A DNA stretch of 64,000 nucleotides from Acidobacteriota bacterium (lineage in GTDB: Bacteria; Acidobacteriota; Blastocatellia; Pyrinomonadales; Pyrinomonadaceae), in the NCBI GenBank assembly GCA_019639195.1, contig JAHBSI010000001.1, positions 930,001 through 994,000 on the forward strand, in the 5' to 3' direction. The position numbers were made by a program, and so were the translations under genes. The stretch's first letter is position 1. Each line of letters opens with the position of its first letter. Below the pieces are notes generated by a model. That model was given only the letters and a program-made list of their open reading frames with translations. It was not told the DNA's origin and did no database searches. Shown piece after piece: positions 43,044-53,376 of this stretch.

Positions 43044-43492
43044 TGTCAGAACTTAGTGAACTCTACCAAGAGGTGATCCTCGAACATAACAAGAATCCGC
43101 GAAATTTTCGTGATATTACGGATGCGGACCGGATGGCGGATGGCAAGAATCCGCTTTGCGGCGACGCTCTTCGAGTCTATGTAAAACTCGACGGCGACAC
43201 GGTCACAGATGTCGCGTTCAAAGGCTCCGGCTGTGCGATCTCAAAGGCCTCGGCGTCGATGATGACCCAGTTCGTCAAGGGCAAGACCCGCGAAGAAGCA
43301 GAGATGATCTTCGATGAGTTCCACAAGATGGTCACCGGCGAACTTGATGCAGAGGCGACGGAAAATCACCTAGGCCGATTGAAGATCTTTGCCGGCGTGC
43401 TCGAATTTCCGGCTCGAGTAAAGTGTGCGTCGCTTAGCTGGCACACGCTTCATGCCGCCTTAAAAGGCGAAGAGGAAGTTACGACAGAATAA
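43043..43492 (+). CDS. sufU: Sulfur acceptor SufU
   Basis: 149 residues. The three cysteines C39 (NPLCGD), C64 (GSGCAIS) and C128 (ARVKCASLSW), with D41, have the SufU spacing: the second and third lie about 64 residues apart, as in SufU and unlike IscU. SufU accepts the persulfide from SufS and passes it to SufBCD. GTG start, coupled to the hydrolase gene. Confidence 0.95.
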   Translation: MSELSELYQEVILEHNKNPRNFRDITDADRMADGKNPLCGDALRVYVKLDGDTVTDVAFKGSGCAISKASASMMTQFVKGKTREEAEMIFDEFHKMVTGELDAEATENHLGRLKIFAGVLEFPARVKCASLSWHTLHAALKGEEEVTTE

Positions 43493-43508
43493 GCAGTTTT
43501 TTAGAAAA

Positions 43509-43883
43509 ATGCGTGATATTGAAGAACGCGAGGACCTTGAACGGCTCCTCGTAAGATTTTACGAAACAGCAATGGCCGACGAAGATATCGGCCACCACTT
43601 TGTCGATCTGAACCTTGCGACACACATTCCCGTCATTACCGATTTTTGGGAAAAGGTGCTTTTCGGCAAGCCCGTCTATTTCAATAGCCCGCTGCTCCCG
43701 CACTTCAAACTCTACGAAAAAGCACCGCTTCTGCCCGAGCATTTTGCTCGCTGGGTCGAAATATTTTATGCGACGATCGACGAGTTTTTCGCCGGTGAGG
43801 TCGCCGACGAAGCAAAAATGCGGGCCGCTTTTATCGCCAGGAATATGAGCAATCGTCTCAACGGCGAACTAAGGTACGCATAA
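43509..43883 (+). CDS. Truncated hemoglobin, group III-like
   Basis: 124 residues, near the truncated-globin length. Globin features: LERLLVRFYETAMADEDIGHHF (B-helix Phe/Tyr pair), FWEKVLFGKPVY (CD-E region), and the proximal His in LPEHFARWVEIFYATIDEFF. It is cytoplasmic. Group III globins bind oxygen or NO; placed after sufU it may protect Fe-S assembly from NO or oxygen. It is the last gene of the suf transcript. Confidence 0.82.
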   Translation: MRDIEEREDLERLLVRFYETAMADEDIGHHFVDLNLATHIPVITDFWEKVLFGKPVYFNSPLLPHFKLYEKAPLLPEHFARWVEIFYATIDEFFAGEVADEAKMRAAFIARNMSNRLNGELRYA

Positions 43884-44279
43884 CAAAAGTCGGTTTCGGC
43901 CATTCCTGCTCGAGTTCCGGCCATTCCCGCAGTAAGGGCATAGTTCCCCATTGCAGAAGCCCGTACGCTCACGGAGATGCCTCCGCCCCACAGGTGCGTG
44001 ATGTTAGTAGCTCCGCAAGGATTCCAGCCCTATGGAGCGCCTACGGAGCGAAACGGTTGGCATAGTGAGCAGAATCCTGTATTTCCGCCCCTTTCACTGG
44101 CTCAAAAAAGAATTTCTTGACTTTGATACGCTCAATTCGGCATAATTTCGAGTGAAGGCCGGCGCCTGCCGGCGTTACCTCAGAGATTGGGCCACCAATT
44201 TGACGCCGCACATCTATCGTATCTACGAGTATAATAAATCCCGACCTTTTTCTGTCTTACCTTACGGAGGAGAAGTACT
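43884..44279 (+). other. Intergenic region with promoters of the GAF-repeat gene
   Basis: No gene is seen. 43890-44060 contains degenerate GC-rich sequence with a short repeated cggccattcc. TTGACT (44117-44122), 18 bases, CATAAT (44141-44146) is a good sigma-70 promoter; a second perfect TATAAT at 44230-44235 has no matching -35. A GCCGGC-gcct-GCCGGC hairpin lies at 44158-44173, inside the leader. GGAGGAG precedes the GTG start at 44280. Confidence 0.55.
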
Positions 44280-46136
44280 GTGAATAGTGAAGAACTCGAA
44301 CAAAGCCTGCGAAGCGAATTCGAGAATTATCTAAAAGACGTTATCGCCGAAATGAAAGGCGAGGTCTCTGACTTTCAAAAGAAGATCGAAGCCGAGCTCG
44401 ACGCTCAAAAAGAACGCATCGATGAAGCTTTTGAAGGCTTTGCCGCGCGCTTTGGCTCGGAACGCAAACTTGACATCGGCTTTACCGAATCGGTTGTTGA
44501 ACATTTGCGGCTTTCCCGTGACGAAGGTGCGAAGATCACCGCCGCTGCGATCGCCGAGGCCGAAGAACTCGAACGGGCTTCGATGCCGACTGCGAATTTT
44601 GGCGAGCTGAAGGATGCGATCAACGACATCAGCTCGAAGGACAGCCAGGCGACGATCCTGAAGGCCCTGATCGCACATGCCGCTCAGTACGCGCCGCGTG
44701 GTGCGTTCTTCATTATCAAGAGCGACAACTTCACTGGCTGGAAGGTCTTCGGCAAGGAGGCCGACGCAGAGAATTCGCCTATCCGCGACATCATCTTCCC
44801 GACGGCGAACGATACAGTGCTAGGCAAGGCGATCGCCTCGCTTTCGACCGCTGAAGGCAATTACGGCACGTATCACGACGACGCCCATTACCTCGAGGCG
44901 CTTAATTTCGGGCGTCCCGACAGAATGTATGCCATTCCGCTGATCGCTCGCGGCCGCGGTGTCGCTGTTCTTTATGCGGACTACGGCATCGAAGGTGTGA
45001 ACGTGAATCTCGACGCGCTTGAAACGCTCGTCAAGGTCGCTGGCCTGACCGTCGAGCTCCTCGCTTCGGCTCGGCAGCCTGCCGCCGCGGAAGCTTCGGC
45101 ACATGCAGTCCAACAGCCTGAGAGCGTCTATCTCGCACCTGCGGATTCGACCAGCTTTACCTTCTCGGAAGGCCAGTATGACGGATCTTACGAGAGAGTT
45201 CAGGAAGATGAAGCACCGCGGACGGAAGCTCCCGAAAGCTCGTATTCGTACGAGGTCGAGAGAAGCTCGAGCGAAGAAACTCCCGTCGAAGAACCGACAT
45301 ATTCATACGAACCGACGCCGGTCGAAGAGACCGTCGAAGAAAGCGTTTCCGAACCGGTCGCGGAGGTCTCGCACGAGCCGTCGCACGACTATTCGTTCGA
45401 CACGGTCCCGAGCTACAGCTCGTTCGATCCGAATGCTGTCGCCGAGACAGTTGAGACGGTCGAACCTGAGGTAGAACATCACGCCTTTGAGGAACCGCAG
45501 TATGAGGCGACTCCCGAGGTCGTTACAGAGAGCTATGATTCTCAGGCCTTTGAATCGGTCTCGCCCGTCGAAGAAACACACGCCGAGCCCGTAGTTCCCG
45601 CGTTCGAACCGGCACCGTTTGATACAGCTCCGGTCGAGTCGGCCGAGCCTGTGGTTCCGGCGTTCGAACCCGCACCGTTTGATACAGCTCCGGTCGAGTC
45701 GGCCGAGCCTCTGGTTCCGGCGTTCGAACCCGCACCGTTTGATACGGCCCCGGCCGAGCCTGTTGTTGAACCCGTGGTCGAAGAGAAACCTGCGGTCTCC
45801 ACCCCGCGGAGCCGTCTGAGCGAACGTCACATCGATCTTCCGGTCGAGGTAAGTGACGACGAGCGAAGATTCCACACGGATGCACGCCGGTTTGCGAAGC
45901 TTCTCGTCTCGGAGATCAAGCTTTACAACCAGGAGACGGTCGCACAAGGCCGCGAGTCCGGCGATCTTTACGACCGCCTTAAAGAAGCGATCGACCGGTC
46001 ACGCGAAATGTACGACAATCGCGTGCTGCCGATCGTCGCCGCGAAATTCGACTATTTCCACTACGAATTGGTCAATTCGCTCGCCGAAGGCCACGAAGAA
46101 AAGCTTGGCGCCGCGTATGTCGGCGTCCACGCCTAG
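44280..46136 (+). CDS. GAF-like cytoplasmic protein with coiled coil, tandem repeats and conserved C-terminal domain
   Basis: 618 residues, GTG start with a strong GGAGGAG site. Order: coiled coil (about 1-60, Glu/Lys-rich), a GAF-like domain (about 105-265, with ILKALIAHAAQYAPRGAFFI and MYAIPLIARGRGVAVLYADY), a very acidic low-complexity linker (about 280-510) including 20-residue near-identical repeats, and a C-terminal helical domain of about 105 residues (ERRFHTDARRFAKLLVSEIK, YDRLKEAIDRSREMYDNRVL). No output domain such as a kinase is present. It is probably a scaffold or sensor; the ligand is unknown. Followed by a strong terminator. Confidence 0.7.
   Translation: MNSEELEQSLRSEFENYLKDVIAEMKGEVSDFQKKIEAELDAQKERIDEAFEGFAARFGSERKLDIGFTESVVEHLRLSRDEGAKITAAAIAEAEELERASMPTANFGELKDAINDISSKDSQATILKALIAHAAQYAPRGAFFIIKSDNFTGWKVFGKEADAENSPIRDIIFPTANDTVLGKAIASLSTAEGNYGTYHDDAHYLEALNFGRPDRMYAIPLIARGRGVAVLYADYGIEGVNVNLDALETLVKVAGLTVELLASARQPAAAEASAHAVQQPESVYLAPADSTSFTFSEGQYDGSYERVQEDEAPRTEAPESSYSYEVERSSSEETPVEEPTYSYEPTPVEETVEESVSEPVAEVSHEPSHDYSFDTVPSYSSFDPNAVAETVETVEPEVEHHAFEEPQYEATPEVVTESYDSQAFESVSPVEETHAEPVVPAFEPAPFDTAPVESAEPVVPAFEPAPFDTAPVESAEPLVPAFEPAPFDTAPAEPVVEPVVEEKPAVSTPRSRLSERHIDLPVEVSDDERRFHTDARRFAKLLVSEIKLYNQETVAQGRESGDLYDRLKEAIDRSREMYDNRVLPIVAAKFDYFHYELVNSLAEGHEEKLGAAYVGVHA
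45588..45762 (+). repeat. 60-bp tandem repeat inside the GAF-like gene
   Basis: Nearly identical 60-bp units begin at 45601 and 45661, with a third, partial copy from 45721 and a half unit before. Copies 1 and 2 differ at only three or so positions. Each encodes 20 residues rich in Pro, Ala and Glu (core AFEPAPFDTAP). Identity at the DNA level implies recent duplication. Confidence 0.9.
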
Positions 46137-46161
46137 AGAGTAAGCCTTTTTGAGGTAAGAC

Positions 46162-46198
46162 AGGCCGGTGCGGTTTTGAGCCGCTCCGGCCTTTTTTT
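46162..46198 (+). terminator. Strong intrinsic terminator after the GAF-like gene
   Basis: Stem AGGCCGGtGCGG pairing with CCGCtCCGGCCT around the loop ttttga (46162-46191), followed by TTTTTTT (46192-46198). Confidence 0.85.
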
Positions 46199-46200
46199 GT

Positions 46201-46719
46201 CTATTTTGGCTCGCGTTCGGAGGGAAAGACCGGCCGCGTCTCCGGCGGATTGTCCGGCGACGTGTGCCGATGCACGACCTTCCAATCCTTGCCGATCAAA
46301 CGATATACGAGCGTCATCCTGCCCGACGCGCTTTCCGGATTCCCGTCATACTCCTGCGTCTGTTTCCACTTGCAGGTCACGTAGGCCGAGGTCTTGCTCA
46401 GCATCTCGACCCTCAGGCCCGTGATGTCGAGCGTGACGTTCTTGATCTTCGGGTAGGAAGATTCGGTGTTCGACTTGATATTCTCCCAGCCGATCGTCGC
46501 CGAGCCGTTGTTGTTGAAGATCAGGATGCGATCGCTCTTTTCGTAAGCATCGAGCACCTTTGCGGCATTTACCTCTCGGATGCCGTCCATAAGCTTCTCG
46601 AATGCGGCCTTTACGGGCGCCGCAGGATCATCCTTCTTTGCACCCGAACTCTTCTGCCCGAGGGCGAGGGATGTCGCAAAAAGCACGAAAAACCCGCTAA
46701 TAAGTATCTTCTTCATCAT
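46201..46719 (-). CDS. Exported NTF2-like (SnoaL/DUF4440-type) protein
   Basis: 172 residues from ATG 46719 with an AGGGA ribosome site. A signal peptide (KKILISGFFVLFATSLALGQ) is followed by a SnoaL-like cone fold: VKAAFEKLMDGIREVNAAKV, LIFNNNGSATIGWENIKSN, YVTCKWKQTQEYDGNPESAS, GRMTLVYRLIGKDWKVVHRH. That order matches nuclear transport factor 2-like proteins. It is periplasmic or secreted. Catalysis is unlikely to be assignable from sequence. Confidence 0.75.
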   Translation of the reverse strand: MMKKILISGFFVLFATSLALGQKSSGAKKDDPAAPVKAAFEKLMDGIREVNAAKVLDAYEKSDRILIFNNNGSATIGWENIKSNTESSYPKIKNVTLDITGLRVEMLSKTSAYVTCKWKQTQEYDGNPESASGRMTLVYRLIGKDWKVVHRHTSPDNPPETRPVFPSEREPK

Positions 46720-46945
46720 AATTTTCCCTGGCACGTCCGAATTTGTGCACCAAATCGTCTGCTTCTTATCATCTTACTACACGCTTTCCTGCAGGAAATG
46801 ATGCGAAGGGTCTCCCCGTCGCGTATTTTTCGCCCTCGGAAGCTTTCGGCACGTGAATTGCGGTTTTTCAGCAGTAAAGGCGAAGGTTTTCGGTCTTGAA
46901 CACCTCGCAAAAGATCTCGTTTTTTGACCGATCGGAGTTTGATAT

Positions 46946-48991
46946 ATGCGTTCCTCAGCAAAGTTTCTATTAATGGCGGCAGCCCTGATGCTGCTCGTCT
47001 CCGGCGTTTACGCACAAGAATATTCAGAAAGCGGCGACAGCCAGCCTGAGATCACGGCCCGCGTTGCCCGCATCAGCAAGCTGAAAGGCGATGCCCAGAT
47101 ACGCCGCCGCGACGCCCTCGACTGGGAAGAGGCGGACGACAATCTGCCGATCGTCGAAGGCGACCAGCTCGTCACGTCGAAGTCCTCGAGGCTTGAGATA
47201 CAGTTCGACCGCGACACGTATCTGTGGCTCGACGGCGACGCCGGCCTGAAGATCGAAACGCTCACCGATCAAGGGATCGCGATCTCGGTACCGAGAGGTT
47301 CGGCCGCCGTCCGTGTGGTGAATTTCGACAAGGCCCAAAGCTATTTCGAGATCGACGCTCCATCGACGACGATCGCATTCGAACGCGACGGCCTTTACCG
47401 CATCGACGCGGGCTATGATGAGAGCGATCCGGTGCTTGTCTCCGCAATGGAAGGCGGCCAGGCACGCATATATTCCCAGACCGCAGGCCTCACGCTGAAC
47501 TCCGGACGGCGGGCGAAGATCTACATTAGCGGTGATTACGCCGGCGAACCCGAGACCGAGAATATCTCGCCTTTTGACGACAACTTTGCCGATTGGATCA
47601 ACGACCGCCGGAAGAAGATCGATCGCGACCTCGCGACGGCATATTACGGCAAATATTACGACGACGATATGTACGGCGCCGAGGACCTCGATGACTACGG
47701 CCAGTGGAGCTACACGTCGTCATACGGCTATATCTGGCGGCCGTACGGCTCTTCGATCAGCTCATATTCGAACTGGTCGCCTTATCGCTATGGACAATGG
47801 CGTTGGCTGCCGCCTTACGGCTGGACATGGGTCAACGACGAACCCTGGGGCTGGGCGACGTATCATCACGGACGCTGGATCTGGGTCAACGGCTACTGGG
47901 CGTGGACACCTTACGGATACTACCGCTCGGGAAGAAGCTGGTGGCGGCCGGCGCTCGTCTATATGACGATCTACAACAATGACATTTGCTGGTATCCGCT
48001 GCCGTATTCCTACGGGTATTACAACTACAATTCGCACTGGAACGGGCACTACGGCGGCAACCATTATCCCGGCGGCGGGAATCACTATCCCGGCAACGGC
48101 AACGGCAATGGCGGCGGCAACGGAGGCGGCCACCAGGGCGGAAATCCGACGCCGACACCGACGCCCGGCGTCCTCGGCCCGGGATTCATACGCGACAACG
48201 TGCCGCCGCTGCAGACCGTGCCGACGACCGGCGTGGTCGCCGTCAGCCGCGATCAGTTCGGAAGCAGGCGGCCGAACGTTCAGCCGCCGCTCGAGGTCGC
48301 AAGGTCGGTCGTAAAGGCCGTCCGCGATGGTTCATCCACACCGCCTCTTCTGCCGCCCGCGACCGAGATCAACGGTTCGCGTCCAAGCCCGATGTCCGTA
48401 AAGGCACCGGCGACGGCAGAGCGTTTCGACACGGTTCGCACGGGTGCCGCAACGCGTACGCCGCGTGCTCCGCTCGACAACACGCTCCGCAAGGATCGAA
48501 TCCTCGGCGGCAGGGACATTCTTACGCCGGATCCGACTCGCGGCCGCCCGGAACCGAATTCACGTCCGACCGGCGCCGTCGAAAGGCCGAAGCTGACGAT
48601 CCTGAATCCACGGCCTACGCAGTCCGAGCCGAACGAGACAACGCCGGTTCGCCCGCGAACACCGACGCGTTCCGCACCGCTCGAAACACCGCGTAACGAG
48701 CCGCGGCCGCAGTATGTGCCGCCAACTCGGACGCCGCGGCCAACTGCACCGCTGACTCCGCCGCGAGAGGACGTTCCGCGTGAACAACCGCGTTACGAGC
48801 CAAAGCCGCAGCCTCAGCCAAGGTATGAGCCGAAACCTCAACCGCAACCGCGTTACGAGCCAAAGCCGCAGCCTCCGGCACGCGATGAGTCGCGTCCGCA
48901 GCCGCCCGCCTCGCGGCCTTCGCCTCCGCCCGAGCGCAAAGAGGCACCGTCAGCACCTCTTTCGAGGTCGAAAGACGAAAAGCGGCAATAA
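46946..48991 (+). CDS. Exported FecR-domain and YXWV-rich (DUF6600-like) protein
   Basis: 681 residues. A signal peptide ends at VYAQ (near 24). A FecR-like beta domain (about 45-190: LDWEEADDNLPIVEGDQLV, SRLEIQFDRDTYLWLDGDA) is followed by a Tyr/Trp-rich region (about 215-350) with repeats such as WSPYRYGQWRWLPPYGWTWV and GYWAWTPYGYY. A Gly/Asn-rich segment (near 370-395) and a long Pro/Arg/Thr-rich tail with RYEPKPQPQP repeats complete it. Probably secreted and cell-surface; FecR domains usually bind ligands or partners, but no sigma factor is adjacent. Confidence 0.75.
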   Translation: MRSSAKFLLMAAALMLLVSGVYAQEYSESGDSQPEITARVARISKLKGDAQIRRRDALDWEEADDNLPIVEGDQLVTSKSSRLEIQFDRDTYLWLDGDAGLKIETLTDQGIAISVPRGSAAVRVVNFDKAQSYFEIDAPSTTIAFERDGLYRIDAGYDESDPVLVSAMEGGQARIYSQTAGLTLNSGRRAKIYISGDYAGEPETENISPFDDNFADWINDRRKKIDRDLATAYYGKYYDDDMYGAEDLDDYGQWSYTSSYGYIWRPYGSSISSYSNWSPYRYGQWRWLPPYGWTWVNDEPWGWATYHHGRWIWVNGYWAWTPYGYYRSGRSWWRPALVYMTIYNNDICWYPLPYSYGYYNYNSHWNGHYGGNHYPGGGNHYPGNGNGNGGGNGGGHQGGNPTPTPTPGVLGPGFIRDNVPPLQTVPTTGVVAVSRDQFGSRRPNVQPPLEVARSVVKAVRDGSSTPPLLPPATEINGSRPSPMSVKAPATAERFDTVRTGAATRTPRAPLDNTLRKDRILGGRDILTPDPTRGRPEPNSRPTGAVERPKLTILNPRPTQSEPNETTPVRPRTPTRSAPLETPRNEPRPQYVPPTRTPRPTAPLTPPREDVPREQPRYEPKPQPQPRYEPKPQPQPRYEPKPQPPARDESRPQPPASRPSPPPERKEAPSAPLSRSKDEKRQ

Positions 48992-49069
48992 ATATCCGCA
49001 AGGGCGTGCGGGCAGCGACGGAGCTTTTGCAAAACGCATCAACGGCCGCTGGATGTGCGATTGACGCTT

Positions 49070-49486
49070 TCATTTCGCCTTTCTCTTTCGCGGAGCCGCG
49101 GCGACGACCACCGTCTCCGTGAGCTTCAGGAACATCCTTCCAACCGCATCGACGCTCGGGCTGACGAACCTGAGCGTCTCTTGCGGCTTGATGCGAAAGT
49201 GTTTGCAGAACGGATTCGCATAGATCCTTCGCCCGCCGCTTGTCCCGCCGTCCTCCTGCATCTTGAACGCGACGCTCGACAACGACGTCTGCGTCGGTTC
49301 GATCACGATCGTGTCTTTCGCCCGGCTGTAATACAGGTAGACGAAAACCGGCTTTCCCATCAGCAGATGTGCCTTTCTGTTCAGAAAGAGCGAGCCGTTC
49401 GGCCCGATCGTCACGTGAACCCGATCGCAATACGCCTGCGTCGGCCCGCCAATGAATTTCTCAAATTCTCTGTCAAGTATATTCAT
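49070..49486 (-). CDS. Small protein of unknown function
   Basis: 138 residues from ATG 49486; a reading frame to 49546 lacks a convincing start. Beta-rich: YCDRVHVTIGPNGSLFLNRK, GKPVFVYLYYSRAKDTIVIE and a basic C-terminal end (AAAPRKRKAK). No signal peptide and no metal motif. It recalls small DNA- or ligand-binding folds, but I do not recognise a family. It lies at the left edge of the repeat island. Confidence 0.5.
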   Translation of the reverse strand: MNILDREFEKFIGGPTQAYCDRVHVTIGPNGSLFLNRKAHLLMGKPVFVYLYYSRAKDTIVIEPTQTSLSSVAFKMQEDGGTSGGRRIYANPFCKHFRIKPQETLRFVSPSVDAVGRMFLKLTETVVVAAAPRKRKAK

Positions 49487-49585
49487 AACATTCGTGCCGC
49501 TCTCTCCAACATTCGACACTATTTCATAGATAGCACATTGTTGCACTCAAAGTCAATCCCCTCAGCTAGCCGATCGTGATTCGTG

Positions 49586-49609
49586 CGTTCGTGCATTCGT
49601 GGCTAACCA
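49586..49609 (+). repeat. Direct repeat, left copy, flanking the methyltransferase cluster
   Basis: A 24-base unit beginning CGTTCGTGCATTCGTGG that recurs at 52204-52227 with one mismatch (C to T at the 18th base), same orientation. The two copies bracket the whole split-methyltransferase cluster. Confidence 0.75.
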
Positions 49610-49659
49610 TGCCACATCTCCTGCAAACATTTCACAATGCTTCCACCGTGATCACTCCT

Positions 49660-50020
49660 TTGCGTCCTTTGCGTCCTTTGCGGAAACTTTGCGTTCTTTG
49701 CGGTTTTCTCTTTTGGGTATGGACCGAATTGCCACTAGCTTTAGCTAGTGGATAACATTGCGCCCAAGAGCGCCGGCTTTAGCCGAACATGGGCTAAAGC
49801 CCATTATTTTTGAGGGATACGGTAACCCCTGGCTAAAGCTAGGGGCTATTCAAGGACTGTTGCTCCTACGGATCTCCGGAATTGAGTGTGGGCTGAAGCC
49901 CGATTCTTCTTGGGGAATTCGGTAACCCCTAGCTAAAGCTAGGGGCTATTCAAGGGCTGTTGCTCCTGCGGATCTCCGGAACGCAAAGAAGTCGCAAAGA
50001 ACGCAAAGGGCGCGGCTTTC
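49660..50020. repeat. Imperfect palindromic (REP-like) and direct repeats
   Basis: Hairpins share a core GCTWAAGC or CTTTAGC: CCACTAGCTTTAGCTAGTGG (49732-49751), TGGGCTAAAGCCCA (near 49789-49803), CCCCTGGCTAAAGCTAGGGG (49826-49845) and CCCCTAGCTAAAGCTAGGGG (49926-49945). The last two start near-identical 60-bp direct repeats (49821-49880 and 49921-49980). CTTTGCGTTCTTTGCG-like runs at 49670-49705 recur inverted at 49982-50010. No gene is present. Confidence 0.75.
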
Positions 50021-50062
50021 TCTTTCGTCGCGTGAACCGTAAACCTCGAATTGCCGCTAGCA

Positions 50063-51886
<1,824 letters not shown>

Positions 51887-52203
51887 TCGACTGGAACAAT
51901 TAAAAGGTTCGTTTATCAGCTCGCTGTAGGTCTGTTCGGCCTGCACGTTCCAATGCCACGTGTCCTCGAACGCAGTTATCTGCGACTCGGACTCCGAACC
52001 GCTCTCGTTCTTGAACAAAACATTGTAGTTGCGGTTGCTGTTAAAGGGCGGGTCGAGATATATGAGATCGACGGAATCGTCCTTTATGTATTCGCGGAGA
52101 ATGTTCAGATTGTCGCCGTAGTAGAGAGTGTTCATTTCGTGAGATGTACCTAAAAGTGTAACACGTACATCCTACACCGAAATCGCGCATTTGAGCCTGA
52201 TCG

Positions 52204-52227
52204 CGTTCGTGCATTCGTGGTTAACCA
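52204..52227 (+). repeat. Direct repeat, right copy, flanking the methyltransferase cluster
   Basis: Matches the 24-base unit at 49586-49609 with one mismatch. It lies between the start of the methyltransferase cluster and the REP array of the transposase. Confidence 0.75.
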
Positions 52228-52248
52228 GACCCCGACCCGATCGCAGAC

Positions 52249-52603
52249 TAGCCACGCCATTTATGGCGTGGGCGTGTGCCCGCCCAAACTAAACCCGCCG
52301 CGTGCTTTAGCACGCGGCTATCTATTTGGCCGCCCTGACCCACGTGCTAAAGCACGTGGCTATATATTCCGTCGCCCTGACTCACGTGCTAAAACACGTG
52401 GCTATTGTTCACAAATATTGCGGTTGGTCACAAATATTTGCTCGGTTATCCCAACACCGGCCGTCGATCCAATTTCGCCGACCCGATCGCAGACTAGCCA
52501 CGCCATTTATTTACGGCCCCGATCAATTCCGCTCAATATAGCCACGCCATTTATGGCGTGGAATGGATCGCAAATTATCTATCGAGGGCGTTTCAACGCC
52601 CTC
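52249..52603 (+). repeat. REP array left of the HUH transposase
   Basis: A hairpin CCACGCCATTTATGGCGTGG at 52252-52271 is followed by 20-base palindromes at 52298, 52340 (CCACGTGCTAAAGCACGTGG) and 52382, spaced 42 bases. A second CCACGCCA hairpin lies at 52542-52561 and a different hairpin, GAGGGCGTTtcAACGCCCTC, at 52584-52603, just ahead of the transposase. Segment 52249-52306 is identical to 53131-53188. Confidence 0.88.
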
Positions 52604-52627
52604 TTTGATATGCTGTAGCAAAAAAAG

Positions 52628-53047
52628 ATGTCAGACGCCGTTTACTCCGAGATCAATTTCCACATTACTTGGCATACAAAAATGAGTCTCCCGATGATCA
52701 CGAGAAACATCGAAGAACGACTGCATCAATTTCTGGCAGACAAGATACGCGAAACTCCCGGAGCTAGATTTCACGCCATCGGCGGGATCAATACGCACCT
52801 TCACATTGCAGTGAGCCTTCAGCCAAATATTCTTGTCTCCGATTGGGTTGGAAAACTCAAAGGCTCAAGCGCCCACTTTATCAATCACCAGGTAGAGCCG
52901 AAAGCTCTGCAATGGCAACGCGGCTACGGCATCGTAACCTTCGGAAGCAAGGACCTCAAATGGGTGATCGAGTATATAAGGAATCAGAAGCAGCATCATA
53001 ACGCGGGCTCGATACACGAGCGCCTTGAGCGATCTGCGGTCGGCTAA
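52628..53047 (+). CDS. IS200-like Y1 (HUH) transposase, REP-associated type
   Basis: 139 residues. The HUH pair is H57-L-H59 in GINTHLHIAVSL, and the nucleophile Tyr is Y116 in VIEYIRNQKQHH. Both active-site parts are intact. It resembles IS200/IS605 TnpA, but no TnpB and no standard IS ends are seen; instead REP arrays sit on both sides. It fits REP-associated tyrosine transposases, thought to move or maintain REP elements by single-strand transfer. An intact reading frame suggests activity. Confidence 0.87.
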   Translation: MSDAVYSEINFHITWHTKMSLPMITRNIEERLHQFLADKIRETPGARFHAIGGINTHLHIAVSLQPNILVSDWVGKLKGSSAHFINHQVEPKALQWQRGYGIVTFGSKDLKWVIEYIRNQKQHHNAGSIHERLERSAVG

Positions 53048-53130
53048 CTCGGCTCCGGGTGCTTTATCCCTGCCATTTGTCCTGCGGCCCCGACCAATAT
53101 AGCCAGCCAACATCTATTGGTCCGTCAATA

Positions 53131-53376
53131 TAGCCACGCCATTTATGGCGTGGGCGTGTGCCCGCCCAAACTAAACCCGCCGCGTGCTAAAGCACGCGGC
53201 TATTTACTCAATCACCCTGACCCACGTGCTAAAGCACGCGGCTATTTTATTCCGTCGCCTTGATCCACGTGCTAAAGCACGTGGCTATTTACACCATCAC
53301 TCTGATCCACGTGTTAAAGCACGCGGCTATTTATTCCGTCGCCTTGACCCACATGCTAAAGGACGTGGCTATTGCT
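53131..53376 (+). repeat. REP array right of the HUH transposase
   Basis: A CCACGCCA hairpin at 53134-53153 precedes five 20-base palindromes at 53180, 53222, 53265, 53307 and 53349, spaced 42-43 bases. The units vary slightly (CCGCGTGCTAAAGCACGCGG, CCACGTGTTAAAGCACGCGG and so on). The gaps are about 22 bases and semi-conserved (ctatttattccgtcgcc). The order is the same as in the left array. Confidence 0.88.

Noticed and set aside
53180..53376. Regular 42-base repeats resembling a CRISPR array
   Set aside because: The repeated unit is a 20-base palindrome, the gaps are about 22 bases and themselves semi-conserved, no cas gene is near, and a REP-linked HUH transposase is adjacent.
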